Part shown: piece after piece, positions 12,664 through 25,234 of the stretch
Layout: each line of letters begins with the position of its first letter
Numbering within the stretch: the stretch's first letter is position 1
NCBI GenBank assembly: GCA_005784505.1
Contig: VCAZ01000153.1
Coordinates: forward strand, 790,501 to 854,500
Length of the DNA: 64,000 bases
Source: Bagarius yarrelli
Taxonomy: Eukaryota > Chordata > Actinopteri > Siluriformes > Sisoridae
Reading direction: 5' to 3'
Notes under the pieces: model-generated
Told to the model about the DNA's origin: nothing
What the model saw: the letters and a program-made list of their open reading frames with translations, nothing else
Databases searched by the model: none
Position numbers and translations under genes: made by a program

Positions 12664-13084
12664 GTCTTCTCTGCTGGTAAGGTATGATTGCAACTTTGTG
12701 TACTGCTTCATTAAATTAGTTGGACTGAGTTATTAGGTGGAACTTAGTTGGATACTTTGGATACTTATTTGGTCTGTCTTTCTAATTCGGGTACGTTTGT
12801 GTACTGCTTCATTATATTAGTTGGACTGAGTGTTAGTTGCATTATTTGTGGGCTGTCCTGCTAATTTGTGCATTAGGTGGTTAATCAGCCTAGTTTCAGT
12901 CCCCCTCTAGGTGTGAATTGTCGGCAGGGCTTGTGGATACATATTGATGGTTTTTCGGTTTCACTCTCTTAATCACACGCTTTACTTGTAATACTCTCTA
13001 TTTAATAACAGTATTGTAAATTATAGCACTTATCTAAAATATGCCATGCACAGCACGCCCATTCCTGTTGTCACATCGCACAGG
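12664..13084 (+). other. Possible L2 5' UTR with an internal direct repeat
   Basis: Two copies of a ~30-bp motif (tttgtgtactgcttcatta, then ttagttggactgag) begin near 12696 and 12796. The sequence leads without an obvious break into the first recognisable L2 coding remnant, so it is plausibly the L2 5' UTR. No target-site duplication was found to prove the boundary. Confidence 0.35.
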
Positions 13085-14992
13085 CCCAGGCGTAGTCACT
13101 CATGAAACAGAGGCCGCTCTTCCAGCAACCTCATCTACCCCCCCCTGTTGTTTCAATCTCAAACAGTGGTGGTAGGTGGGCTCTGGAACTGCCACTCTGC
13201 TGTGAAGAAAGCAGACTTTATCGCAGCTTTACCTTCTCTCTACTCTCTGGACTTTTTTTTTTTGAAACTTTTGCCTTTTATCTCTACAATCCTGAAGAAG
13301 CCTAGGATGGACCCTTCAGACATCAAAACAAGGTGGAAACAAGGTTAGCTTTACTCATAAACAGCCATGGGATTCATTGTCTTATGCTAAGAGGAAATAT
13401 GAGAAGTCTGTGACTAGGCCTCCAACACCTTGTGCACGTAAGTACAAATGAGGGTGTATAAGACATAAATTGATTGATAAATTGATCACCAACTACAGAC
13501 TGGTATCACTTCTCTCTTTGCTTTCTAAATTATTTGAACGCACTGTCTTTAATCAACTGTCTCTCTTTCTCACACAGAACAACCTTCAAGACCCCAATCA
13601 GTCTGGCTTCAAAGCTGCTCACTCTACAGAGACTGCCCTCTTGGCAGTCACTGAGAAGCTGCATGCCGCCAGATCATCCAAACTGTCATCTGTCCTCATC
13701 CTCCTCGACCTTTCAGCTGCATTTGACACGGTCAACCACAAGGTCTTGCTGTCCACTCTCAGTAGTCTCGGTATTTGTGGAACAGCATGGCAGTGGTTTG
13801 CTTCCTACTTGGAAGGTCGTTCTTATCAGGTAACATGGATAGGAACAACATCTGCCCCATGCAGACTTTCCACTGGTGTCCCACAAGGCTCAGTACTTGG
13901 TCCTCTTCTTTTCTCCCTCTATACTCACTCACTTGGCAAAGTTATTTCCTCACATGGGTTCTCACATCATTGTTACGCTGATGACACTCAACTTGTCTTT
14001 TCTTTTCCTCCATCAGACACCATGGCTTCTGCAAGGATTTCAAATTGCCTGGCAGACATATCATCATGGATGGCTGCTTACCAGCTAAAACTCAACCCTT
14101 GCAAAACTGAACTACTTTTTATCCCAGCTGACTCATCCCCATGCCAGGATCTTGCAATCACCCTGGACAATTCGCAGATCTCCTTTTCGACCAGTGCTCG
14201 CAACCTTGGGGTAACTATGGACGATCAATTATCCTTTTTCTTACATGTTGCCAACATAACACATTCCTGCAGGTTTATCCTGCATAACGTCCGGAGGATT
14301 CGACCATTCTTAACCACTCAGGCCACTTAGTTGCTTGTGCAGTCTCTTGTAATTTCTAAACTAGACTACTGCAACTCAGTCCTGGCAGGCCTACCTCTGA
14401 GTGCAATTCGGCTGCTGCAGATAATTCAGAATGCAGCTGCACATGTTGTTTTTAATCTACCAAAGTTTTTACACACCACTCCACTGCTGCGGGCCCTCCA
14501 TTGGCTCCCAGTAGCTGCACGCATCAAATTCGAAACACTGATGCTTGCATACAAAGCCAGAAATGGAGCTGCACCCTCCTACCTACAAACACTTATCACT
14601 CCTCGCATAGCACAACGGACTCTCAGATCCACAAGTACCGCTCGGCTTGTTCCACCATCCCGTAGGACACTAGGTAGGTCTGGCTCAAGACTTTTCTCTG
14701 TTCTGGCACCAAGATGGTGGAACGAACTTTCCATTAATGTCAGAACAGCAGAGTTACTGGCTGTTTTCAAGAGCCCTTTTCTTAAATACCTTGCTCTTGA
14801 CAATTAATTAAAAAACCAAAAAAAAACAAACCTTTACTCTTTTCAACAGTTTTTTTGTTGTTGTTACACCAATTTGTGAACTATTGTGTCAGTATTGAGC
14901 TGTTCTTGTATGTCGCGCTGGACAAGAGCGTCTGCTAAATGCTGTAAATGTAAGTCGCTCTGGATAAGGGCCTCTGCCAAATGCTGTAAATG
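13085..14992 (+). mobile_element. L2-clade LINE, deletion derivative with near-intact reverse transcriptase
   Basis: Non-LTR retrotransposon. The start of the ORF2 endonuclease is recognisable (GGLWNCHSAVKKADF, about 13175-13220). Most of the endonuclease is deleted, and the pre-RT block (KKPRMDPSDIK, about 13293-13325) follows at once. A 138-bp foreign segment (13336-13473) then interrupts the ORF, after which RT continues (NYRLVSLLSLLSKLFERT). RT motifs: FDTVNH, GVPQGSVLGPLLFSLY and the catalytic YADD at 13974-13985. An in-frame TAG at 14328-14330 splits the frame, which otherwise reads on to 14807 through the L2 C-terminal region. The 3' UTR ends in two tandem copies of the tail gtcgc(g/t)ctgga...aaatgctgtaaatg (14911-14950, 14951-14992). 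Dead because of the deletion, insertion and stop. Confidence 0.9.
13336..13473 (+). repeat. Direct repeat, copy 2, inside the L2 ORF
   Basis: 138-bp near-copy of 12141-12279, placed between the L2 codons for DIK and NYR, which are adjacent in intact L2 proteins. Short similar sequences flank it (atcaaaac at about 13322, atcaccaac at about 13484), possibly a degenerate target duplication. Confidence 0.85.
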
Positions 14993-17109
14993 TTTTAATA
15001 TATAGTGCTTCACAAGTGTTGTTTGTATATGCCTTTATAAATTTCAGCTCTCTGTGATTGGTAAAATTTTATAAGTTGGGTTACTAGTCTTCTGTCCTAC
15101 TGATTATAGCTTTTTTTAGATTGTGAGCATTATCAGAGATATTTTAATTTAAGTATTAATATAAGTGGAGATAGCATTTTGATATGAAGACTAATGTGTG
15201 TGTATGCAAGAGTGTTTGCCGTAAATGGTTCCAGGTAGTTTGCATCTAATTGTTAAAAAAAGAATTCCTTCTGTTGCTTTTATTAAACAAATATACAAAC
15301 AAACTTTGTCTAAAAGACTAGTTTGTCTGTGCAGGGCTTTTGCCGGCCACCCTGCCTACTGTATATTCACTGACTGCATGGGCTCTGCTTAAAGGAGGGT
15401 CATTAGCAGTTCTCACATGTAAACCATTAAGAGAAGAAAGGCTTGAAACAGGTTTATTTATGTCCTGGATTCCCAAAGAGCACCTACAAAAAAGTTAATG
15501 ATAGCAGTTCAAGTAGGCTAATCATTTTGGTCCGACTTTAAGTAGCTTTATGCATGTGGGTGTCACGAAACCCTTCTGTTAAGGATCTGGTTTTCACAGT
15601 TCCTGTTTCACTTCTATCTCTGCCACAACTTACGATTAATGTCATAGAGTTGCATCTAGCCCAATCTAGTATGAATGTATGGGTTTTCAGAGCTTTATTG
15701 TTGAGAGTCTGCCTAAATACTTGGTATTGGCCACTGCCCGATGGTCCTTCTAGCACAGGTTTATAATATTCTATACTTTGGACCAGGCTTCTATTTCATG
15801 CTCTGCGTTGCTTTCATCTTGAAACATATCGGCTTAGCTTCACAACAGGATAAAAATAGTAGGTATGGTGCAGTATTTTATTTCCACAAATTCCTGTGAT
15901 GAGAATGAAATACTGTGTTATTTTGTCATACTTTCTGTTCACTTATAAAGGCTCATTTCAGAGACTCAATAAGCTGACACATCCCTTTTTTTTTTAATTG
16001 TCGTGGCACACTGACATGCCCCCAAAGGGACATTGGGTCAATTAAGATTAGATTAATTTTTTTGGTGCTTCAGGTAGACCCTTGTAGAACATTTCCCATA
16101 GTGTCATTCTTTTAATGCATCTTGTTTTCAACACCTCTCATCTTGTTTCACCCTCAGGAAACCATAGTTACATACAATAGCTGGGACAGTCTCACAAAAT
16201 TTGTATTGGCATTGTAACTTCTGTTATGAGCATAACTGTCAGCTGTTTTTACATTAATTAAACCTATAAATGCAACAAATAGTAAATCAGTTTTTTTCTT
16301 ATCAGGTTGTCCTGCGTCACGGGTAATCCACTTTCCACTTTTTAAAATAAATGCTGAACATATTTTTTTCTTTTATTTATTTTACTAAAATTTATCCAGT
16401 GTCCTAAGTATAAGTTGCCAGTTGCATTTAAAATACGATTCGTTTTGGTACTGGAGTTGAGGTTTGCTAGCTTTGGACACAAATATATTTATAAATTCAC
16501 ATAGATTAAAATCATTTTTTTAAATTCATTTGATCAGAATAACTTTTGTAACAAAAAGTTTTCATTTTCTCTTGTTTTTCTGCACACTATTCTTTCCCCT
16601 TTTCATTTGCACTTTGAGGGCCTGAGTACACCGATTAACCTGAGCACAAGAGGGTGCAGAACAGGACATCTACTTGAACAATGGCTGCAGGAAAAGATCA
16701 AAGATCAAAAGAACGTGAAAAAAGGACGCAATTAAATGTGTGTTAAATATTGTTTTTTTCTATATTATTGTTCTGTAGTCATTATTACAGTAGCTGCTTT
16801 GTGCTTTATGGCCCGTCAGATAGTTCAAACAAATCAACACAGTGCTGTCATTGGCTTGGTTTAAAAAAGAAAACCTTTTTGTATTTCAGAAGGCATTAGA
16901 GAGAAACATTTATTAAAAACACCTGCAACTGTGACAGCATGTAAGAAACCAATTGATTAGACTATTAAAAACATAAAAGTTTCATCCTAAACTCAATAAT
17001 GTGTTTGCAATTACAAGATTTAATGCAAAATGTGACAAGACTCCTGAATAAATTCCAGGCCTATTGCCACTGACTTAGAAGTGCCAGAAGCATGATTGGT
17101 TCGGATATC
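14993..17109. other. Intergenic DNA, nothing recognised
   Basis: AT-rich. Overlapping short frames on both strands at 15538-15766 mirror one another and show no known family. Confidence 0.45.
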
Positions 17110-17480
17110 CCTAGAGCCCGCCTGAAGTGTGGTTCTTGTTTCACATGCCCACCACAGGTGGCCAGTCTCCCTTGGCCCCGCACCTGCCTGTCTTTGTAAA
17201 GGGGGACACTCCTGCAGGTCCACCCCCAGGGTCATGACCCAATCTCCTTGAGAAGAGGCCTGGCCTCGAGTGCCGTTCACTGTATGATAAACTTCCTTGA
17301 GGCTGCACTCGCCCTAAAGCCCCGGGAGGTGGCACGGGAGAAACTTCCTCCTCCTAAAACCTCATTATGGCTGCGCCCACAGCACCACCAAAGTGGCTGA
17401 AGGGGACAATCAGGAGTCTAAGAGGGCCAGAGCGCCAGGTCTGCAGTCTGACCATGGCGGTTACAGTGGCCCTTACAAGC
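17110..17480. other. GC-rich islet of unknown origin
   Basis: Markedly richer in G+C than its surroundings, with two overlapping open - strand frames (17335-17141 and 17280-17020). I recognise no domain. The compositional jump suggests an inserted element fragment (retroelement gag-like or other), but that is unproven. Confidence 0.35.
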
Positions 17481-17642
17481 TACAAAGAGCTTGTAAAATC
17501 AGAATGAGACATTTATAAAATTGTTAACAAATGCATGACGGTAGTAAAAAAAGGGGTTACGTATTTGCTTTGGGTTCTGGTGCTTTGTTAATAATAGTGG
17601 AGGTAGTAACCAGAGCAGCGGCTAGGTGAAGTATCAACTATT

Positions 17643-17824
17643 CACATTTACACTATTAGACAGACGCTCTTATCCAGAGCGAATTACCTTTATCCCTTTT
17701 ATACAAATTAGCAATTGGGAGTTAGGGGCCTTGTTCAACGGCCTAGCAGTGGCAACTTTGTGGTGCTGGTAGTCGAACCCTGATTTTCCAATTAGCAGTC
17801 CAACACCTTAACCACTGCAACAAC
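17643..17824 (-). mobile_element. tRNA-derived SINE with L2-type 3' tail
   Basis: On the - strand: a tRNA-like head (gcagtggttaaggtgttgga), a B-box-like ggttcgac motif, the body agcaccacaaag...ctgctaggcc, then the tail ttcgctctggataagagcgt. Same family as the copy at 11368-11562. Confidence 0.7.
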
Positions 17825-18519
17825 TTTACAACAGCATCTAATTTCTCTTGATGATATTCTGATATATCAGAACATTGGAACAGAGGAACTGAACATTGTG
17901 GGGTAAATTGTGTTGTGAGCGTTGTAAATTTTAGTGTAGGAAGATTTCTGACTCTTCTCAGTGCTTTTAGTGACTATGCAAACAAACTGATCATTCTCTC
18001 TTATACCCTTTGCCAGTGGAAAGAGACAGAAAAAGGCAGTGCACTTACAGTAATAGATGGGCACTGGTTTACTGTTATGTAATTTCCTACTGGGCATGAA
18101 TCTAGTGTATGTTCTTTGAGATTCATTTTTGTCGCACATTGCCAAAACAGACAAAGCAAAACAGGCTGAATAAGCAAGTAAAAAAAAGAAAAAAAAAGCA
18201 GAGTGCTTTGGTCTTTATTGCATCATACAGTGGTTGGATGTATACCATTTAGAAACAGGAGCGTATTTATTCAATTTTAAACCACAGATTTTATGCATGA
18301 CTATTCATAAATTTTGTAATTGCTTAGTCAATTTTATGAATAGATGTAACTGCACGCACACACACTTTTTCTTTGAAGATTAAAGTGGATGAGAAAAATG
18401 GTTGTATGAATGTTTCCAACCACTGTTTTTTCTTCACATTCTTTTGGATGTAGTGGACTCAAGTCAAGATTTTTTGTCAATTTAACCATATTTCGCTGGT
18501 TCAGTACAGGATGAAATTA
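17825..18519. other. Intergenic DNA, nothing recognised
   Basis: No domain-bearing frame. The 95-codon - strand frame at 17867-18154 has no family resemblance. Confidence 0.4.
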
Positions 18520-19205
18520 AATGTCTTCAGATTACATATGTAACCATGACCGGGAAGTAACGCTATATAAACATGCTGTGCCGCAATAAGCTTTGACTAT
18601 TCAGCACAGGCAGTGACGCAGAACCATGGTAACAAACACATCCAGGAGACGTTTCCTTCAGAAACTCGAGCTGTGTCAAAACACTTAGCGGCCACTAACC
18701 CCTTCTTTGGTTGTGCAGAAGGTTCAACCTCTCTTGGTCTGGATCTCTGAAGGACGGAGGACAAAAGGCCTTTAGCTTTTATGGGCCTTGGGACAGTAAC
18801 ATACCCAGGGTACATACCCAGGCTGATAGTGGAGAAAGCGAAGACCAGACAGAGGCGAAATATCTTCAGTCCTCTTATGGAAGGGCACAGCTAAAAAATG
18901 TGCAAATTTTGTATGTCAGATTCTTATATGACACTTACTCTAATGGTTTGTACACTGGGGTCACTCAATTTTTTTATAACCTTAGCCAGATCCCATAGTG
19001 GCACAAAGAATTCCAACAAAGCAACAAATAGGTCCTTACCCACTAACTGACCACAAAAAGGGCATGGAAGGCAGCAATGACTGCACTGTATACCTTTAGG
19101 GTGGAAGGTGCTAGCCTTGCAGAGAAACGGGGGCCTGGAAGGACTCTGGGAGTCTGGGAATCTACCTTGCCCCTTTTAGATAGATCTCTCAATAGCTCGG
19201 GAGCT
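18520..19205 (-). mobile_element. DIRS-type retrotransposon remnant (tyrosine recombinase fragment and terminal repeat)
   Basis: On the - strand, 19190-19060 reads FSARLAPSTLKVYSAVIAAF, the N-terminal core-binding part of the tyrosine recombinase that DIRS elements use instead of a DDE integrase (family knowledge). It is followed by stops and by diverged sequence. Toward 18520 the sequence (acatatgtaaccatgaccgg, and the frame LSSVLQRSRPREVEP...QPKKGLVA) resembles the terminal-repeat region of fish DIRS elements. The catalytic R-H-R-Y residues are not visible, so the element is dead. Boundaries are approximate. Confidence 0.6.
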
Positions 19206-19499
19206 ATTTAGCCTGGGAGCTATTTGGCTTTTATTTTCTAAAAGGTTTTTTTTTACTCTATGTGGGTAAGGGCAGATTAAGATATGTCAATTTTTTAGTC
19301 ACATTTTTAGTTATTTACAGTTTTTGACTGGAAGATGTGTTTGATGATATAGCTGGACATTGTGGCTGACATATTTCTGCAAGTTGGTAAAGTCACTATT
19401 GCATGCAGCATGAAACACAGCATGAAATTTCTCCTATTGGCAAAAAAACGTACCTGTTTCAGAAATCACACAGAACGGCACATTTATTGTCATTATTGT

Positions 19500-19720
19500 A
19501 CGCCAGCATGAGCATTCCTCAGTCTGCTAAAAGCTTTATAGTGTTTAAAAAGTGCCTCCTTAGCATAAGTGCTAGGGAAAGGGGTGGTGGTGTACACTCC
19601 AACTATGAAAACAGTGGTAAACAAATTAGTCTGCATCCAAAAGTTTCTAATCTTAACACAAGGTACAGTATAATTAGTAATTATAAACAAGCCCAAGTTT
19701 TGGATGTAAATACACAAGCC
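19500..19720 (-). mobile_element. Rex1/CR1-like LINE endonuclease fragment
   Basis: The - strand frame contains LFTTVFIVGVYTTTP, then YAKEALFKHYKAFSRLRNAHAG. The same endonuclease segment occurs at 30700-30840 (LFTTVFIV...NAKRALYVLCRVISNLQNAHTAG). It is an isolated fragment, and nothing else of the element is recognised beside it. Confidence 0.65.
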
Positions 19721-19777
19721 ACCCCGCGCAGGCCTTACAGTGCAAATGTGCGTTGCTTTTGGCTAGAAACAAAGTGA

Positions 19778-22700
19778 GCCTTTATAGCTAAATTGCTACG
19801 TCTGCAACTCAATCACTAAGACATGTCTTTTTGAAAACAACAAACTCGACAATCTACTGCCACATAATCTGCTAAAATCATTATGTCAAAGATTTCTTAA
19901 AACTAATCTGTAGATACAAAAAAGTCTGACTTCTGTGTATGAAGAGTTGAATTATGAGAGTGCAATCACTGTGCATCTCAATACGCTGTGTTTTAGATGA
20001 TTCGATTGTGTTTTGGCAATGGCTGATGCCTAGTGCTGTCCTCAGCTGAACTGGAGCAGTGAGAGAGACTTAAATCTGACACACAAACACAGAGTGGGTG
20101 AGAGTCAGGCATGATGTTTACACTGATAGGGAAATCAGCTGTTTAAAAGATACAGAAGCTCAGCCAAACTCACTACATTGTTTTTGGCAGTATTGCTCTC
20201 ACTTTCTCTTTCACTGTGTGGTTTTCATTCAACCCTTATTTTTCATTTTTCCAGATCTATTTTTTCCCTTATTATGGCCATGTTTCGGGGCTCTGGTAAC
20301 AATTTTGTGCCCTTTGAAAGAAGATTAATGTTGGACCCCCCTAACACACCCATTCCACAGCAAACATACTATTACATTACTGCTAGTATTGTTACTACAA
20401 ATAAAACTTTCTCCTCCTTAGCAGCACCCCTGACCATGTTACTACACTGTATATGTCTTAAAATGCTTGTTTTTACTAAGTTTGCTTTCAATAAATTTTC
20501 TATGCAGTATGAATTATATTAAAAAGAATAAGTTTCTTTCTAATGAAACTCTGAGTTTTGTCTTATTGGTGCTATTGGCTTCATATTTGCAGTAAATATA
20601 AAAACCCCACTATAATAATAAATTCTATTAGTTCTTTCAGTGTATTGGTTGAATTATCTATATGGTTTGATAAAAAATTGGTTTGATATAATTAGAGGAA
20701 AACATAAATAATTGTGATATTGCATAAGTTATAAATGTGACTTAACAGTGACATAACAGTCTAGAAGACAATCTTGCTATTTTAAGCAATAAAAGCGCCC
20801 TCTTGTGTTTTTAGCAAACATGTGCAAACCTCCAACCTCATGTTTTGTTAAACCGTACTTGGTTTTATTGACAACTGAGTTTTGGGTAATTATCAGCATG
20901 GCATATCTTGTTTTTTTCAAGATTGTCCAACTTTGTTCTGCACAGTCTGATTTTTTGATTAGATTCAGGTCCAGGCTCCTGTTAAATCAATTAGAAATGT
21001 ATTTGTTTTAGCTGTTTTTTTGTTAATTTAAATGTATTCTTTAGGTCATTGTTGTGCTAAATGGTTAATTTTCTTTTCTTTTTTTAATTATCTTCATCAG
21101 ACCAGTAGACTAATTGGGGTTTTCAGTTAAATGCACTGGAATTTAAAGTTTCTTACATTTCCCACAACTTGATTAAAGTCTCAGTTCAGACTAAAAAAGC
21201 AGTCCTTAAGCATGATGTGCTTAATTGTGCACCAAACATACCTTTGGTACGCAAATGATAATTACATTTGGATTGCCTCTGAACATAAGCATACCCTATA
21301 CAACCAGATTGTAACATTTTTTCCCTTCAAATTTTCCAATATAACAATATTTGTTATGGTTTTATTTATTCCCATCACAAAACAATGTCCTTTAAACAAT
21401 GTCCTTTAAGCAGGCTTTGGACATTTTATCTGCATTGTATTTATATGGGAGTTCATTATATCTAGAACTAGCTAACTATATATCACTACACTCTTTCTCA
21501 AGGGTCCAGCATCAGCTATTTGGCAGTCTAATATTAATGAATTAGCAGAACCTATTCTAGTTGGGGTATGGTATGTCTTTAGGAGCTATAACTGTAGCCA
21601 AAATGCATAATCTTGTGTTTTGTATTTAGGTTTACCAAATTCTCCAACAATCTAGTAGCACAAAAGGACAAAAATGGACATAAGTTCTAAGTGCACGCTT
21701 ATGCATTTCAGATGTGCAGCCCTTCCCAGTACTAGTGGAAATTCTGCGTCATTCTTTTACATTCAGATATATTTTATCAATTAACTCAAGATGTATACAA
21801 CCCATATATGTTCATCATTCTACCTTATTACATTGATTGATGGACTTTCTTGCTATTTTCTTTCTGTAGTGAAAGTTAATGATTGGTCAGAGTAAAAATA
21901 AGGGCCATGAATACATTCCGTTAACAAAGTATTTAATTGTTTTTGTTTGATTTATGCTGTCCATATGTGACAAAAGGGTTGGGTTGTAGTGGCTGCTTAT
22001 AAATGATTTGGCACAGTGTCTTGCCAAAAAGCTAGGAGAGTGATTAGGAGAAAGGAGTAAGGGTTACGGGGTGCTAAGAGCCACACACATGGCTTTCCTG
22101 AGCTGTAAATTTTATGGATAATTTCTGATGTGGTTACAGATTTACCCCCATCCCCTAACTATATCCTGCAGCTGCAGGTAATTACCTACACACTCTTCGT
22201 TTTATCCCACATGCTCTCTATACTATTTTTTGGCACACGTGTATGTTTATACCAACGTATACCGTCATTCATGTGCGCTAATTTATTTTCAAATGCATGT
22301 ACTTTCTGCTTTGGCTGTTTTTTTGTTCCCTTATTTATTTACTACTAGTCTTTCTTTAAGTAACTTGATAAACTTTTTCTTAATTTTTCTATGGCAATAT
22401 CCTTGATGTATTTATTAATTTATTAAGATTTAGAGAAGGAAAATGCTTTAGTGTGTGGCAAAGTAATGAAACTAAAATGAAAATTACTAGTTGCCATAAT
22501 ACAATAAAATAAACACAATAGCTGATAAGTTATGATAATCTGCTTGTCTCAAAATCTGTTTAGAGTCTTGGCTTTTGGATTAGGCAAATTCTGTCATACA
22601 GGCATTTTAACCAGCAGTTTTCCCAAATATATTTACTACTAAAACAAACTACTACTTTAGATTTAACACAACTTTTTTTATTAAGTTGAGCTTATTTACA

Positions 22701-24295
22701 CGCTGCGTAAATATTCCAAGGTTTTGACGTCCTACTCTCCTGCTGGCAACCTGCTGTTGCTTTGTAAGAAATGTAAAGGTCTTAGGGGTCATATATGAGG
22801 CAGCATTTTTAGTGTTCTCATTTTAATTTTCATTCTCTCACTCCTAAGAACTGTGATTTAGACAAATTAGTTTTTCCTCAGTTTGTCAGTTCACATTAAG
22901 TCATAAAACGATTTCTTGCCCATATTACAACAGCAGGCCAAACCAACTCATTAGACGTGTGTGTGTGTGTTTGTGTGTGCAAAAAGGAAGAGTGAGTACC
23001 ATACAAGGAGGTGGGATCAGAAAAGGTTTTTTTTGTCATCACAGAGACAAAAACATATTATAACAGTATCTCATGGAATCCAACTACCTGTAATATTTTC
23101 CATCCTGCTAATATTTTCCATTATATTCTCCCACAGCTACTCACATTCTCCCACATATTATATCATTTAATTGTCCGGCAGTCTTTTTTTCGCACAATAG
23201 TTTCTAAATACTGTGAAAGTGATCGGATGAATCAGTTTTTTTTAAATCCCAATTCCAGTTGAATGTGCTTTTTTTTAATCATTCAAAACAATGACGCAAA
23301 TCACACATTGCTTTTCAACCTCAGACTTTAATGTGTTTTATGAACCCTAAATAATGTGCTGTAACTTAGGTATGAAATTATTATTTGCACACAAAGTTTT
23401 TTGGTTTTTTAGCCCGTTTTTAAACAACAGCTCAGTGAATTAGCAAATTTTGCATTTTTCTTTATTAAATCCTGTTGATGACCTAATGTGTGTTGACAGT
23501 TCATTAAAAGAAAGGCTAACCTTTTTTTTATTTTAATTAGTGATATTCTGACGGTGTACGTTTTCACATTTGTCATAAGTTTCAAAAATGAATACCTTAT
23601 CAAATTAAAGATTTTGTGAGTTTTACTTATCTTAAATTGTCTTTTTCTGAAGACATTTATGAATTGAGAATAATTGTTAGATTGTAGCTGTTCCACGTGA
23701 CTGTTATTCAGACTCCAATCGCTATAATTTAGTTGGTATCCACACATGTAAAGAAGGGCTGGAATTCAGTATAGGACATAGAACATATTACTATTTTTGC
23801 TTTCTGTAATAGAACTTAAAATACTTAATTATTGGAAAGCATTTTTACAACACTACAGCCCATAACCCAGAAGACATCTGTCAGCTTGCTATGGTAATTC
23901 AATAAAGTAACCAAAGCATATACACAGCTGAAGCTGTCCAAGTTTAGCTGCTCAGCTTTTCTGGGGTCATGCAAGGTAGGTGTCAAACAGTTCATGGACT
24001 GGATTCTCACCCTAGTGATAAAGTTGCTGGCTGGTGTGTTGTTGGTGATTGGCTGTTCTGTATCAAACTGAGATGGAGGCTTTTTCTCTCACTCAAGCCT
24101 TCTCATATTCGCTTACTTATCACTTTTACCAGTTTCTTTAGCCCATCAAACCCTATACATCATTTTTAGGAGAATACAAATATCACACATCAATCTTTAA
24201 AAAATCCAAATTTTAATTTTTATCTGCTAAAAATCTTATTTTAATCTATTTTTGTGTGTATAACAAACAATACTTCTGACAACAGTGAAATCAAG
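19778..24295. other. 4.5 kb of AT-rich intergenic DNA, nothing recognised
   Basis: Open frames at 20098-20522, 22130-22348, 22961-23262 and 23409-23747 are hydrophobic or low-complexity, overlap each other in different frames and lack known domains. No SINE or transposon terminus was identified. Confidence 0.45.
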
Positions 24296-24683
24296 TGTCA
24301 CGGAAAATGGAGATTGGAAACAAAGCAGACTTTCCTTTATTAAAATGAGGACACAAAATAAAAACAAAAAATGGTCAAGAAACAAAATTCATAAGTAGCA
24401 CAAAAGAAGAAGAAGAAGAATGCATCGGCATGAGACTCAAACGGCCTTTAACATTGGATTAAGAAACACAAGGCATGAACAAAACAGACAGAAACACAGG
24501 AATGTAAATATACAAAAAGTAATAGGGTGGAACAAGCAACACCTGAACACAATGAAGAAACAATCAACCGGTGACAAGACCGGGAAGAATCACAAGACAA
24601 GACCACATAAACAAACATAGAGCACATGGCACACATTTAACAAAGATACAGAAAACCCAGGGTTGCCCTCTGGTGGCCTGATA
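24296..24683 (-). mobile_element. Probable solo LTR
   Basis: Begins TGTCA and ends TGATA, the latter one change from the expected TGACA inverted terminus. On the - strand it opens with a block containing ccaccagagggcaaccctgg, which recurs in teleost LTRs, and has aataaagg near its 3' end, as expected for the poly(A) signal at the R/U5 boundary. A GAA run (24406-24420) is internal. No matching second LTR and no clear 5-bp target duplication was found. Confidence 0.45.
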
Positions 24684-25234
24684 GGATAATGCTCCAAGTA
24701 AATCTATCCAAGTACCCTTTGCATAAACCATAAGTCAGTTATTATATTTTTTAATAACAAGATTCATACAAAGCCTGAAATAACCTTCTAAAACAAAAAT
24801 TAGATACACACCTATATAGAAATGTTTGGTTTATTTGTTGATTTATTTGTTGATTTTTATTTCAACCAAGCAAAAGCCAAACTTAAGTTCATCAGGCAAA
24901 ATCAGCAGATTAAAAATATGACCAAAGTGTGTCTCTGGCTCAATGTGAAAAACCTTAACAAACAGCCCTTGGCAGATAAGAATGGACACCCCTGATTTAC
25001 ACAAGTGATGCAACTGTTCAGGGAAAAATTAGAGCATGTTGGTGGCTAGTAAGCTAATTTGTTAAGGATGGAACTGCTATTTTTTGCTTACCTACTTGTA
25101 AAGATATTTAAGTCAAGAAGAGCGTTGGGACTACTGCTTGAAAGTTTGTGTGTTTAAATTTCAGGAATATTACACACCCTTAACCCTCACTTTTTTAGAG
25201 GAAATAATTGCTATAACAACCTGTAATAAATATA

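Noticed and set aside
19403..19777. 124-codon + strand frame
   Set aside because: It is the antisense shadow of a LINE endonuclease fragment on the - strand.
20098..20522. Two overlapping + strand frames of 76 and 114 codons
   Set aside because: They overlap in different frames, with low-complexity hydrophobic content and no recognised family.
24420..24636. Opposed 66- and 62-codon frames
   Set aside because: They lie inside the probable solo LTR.
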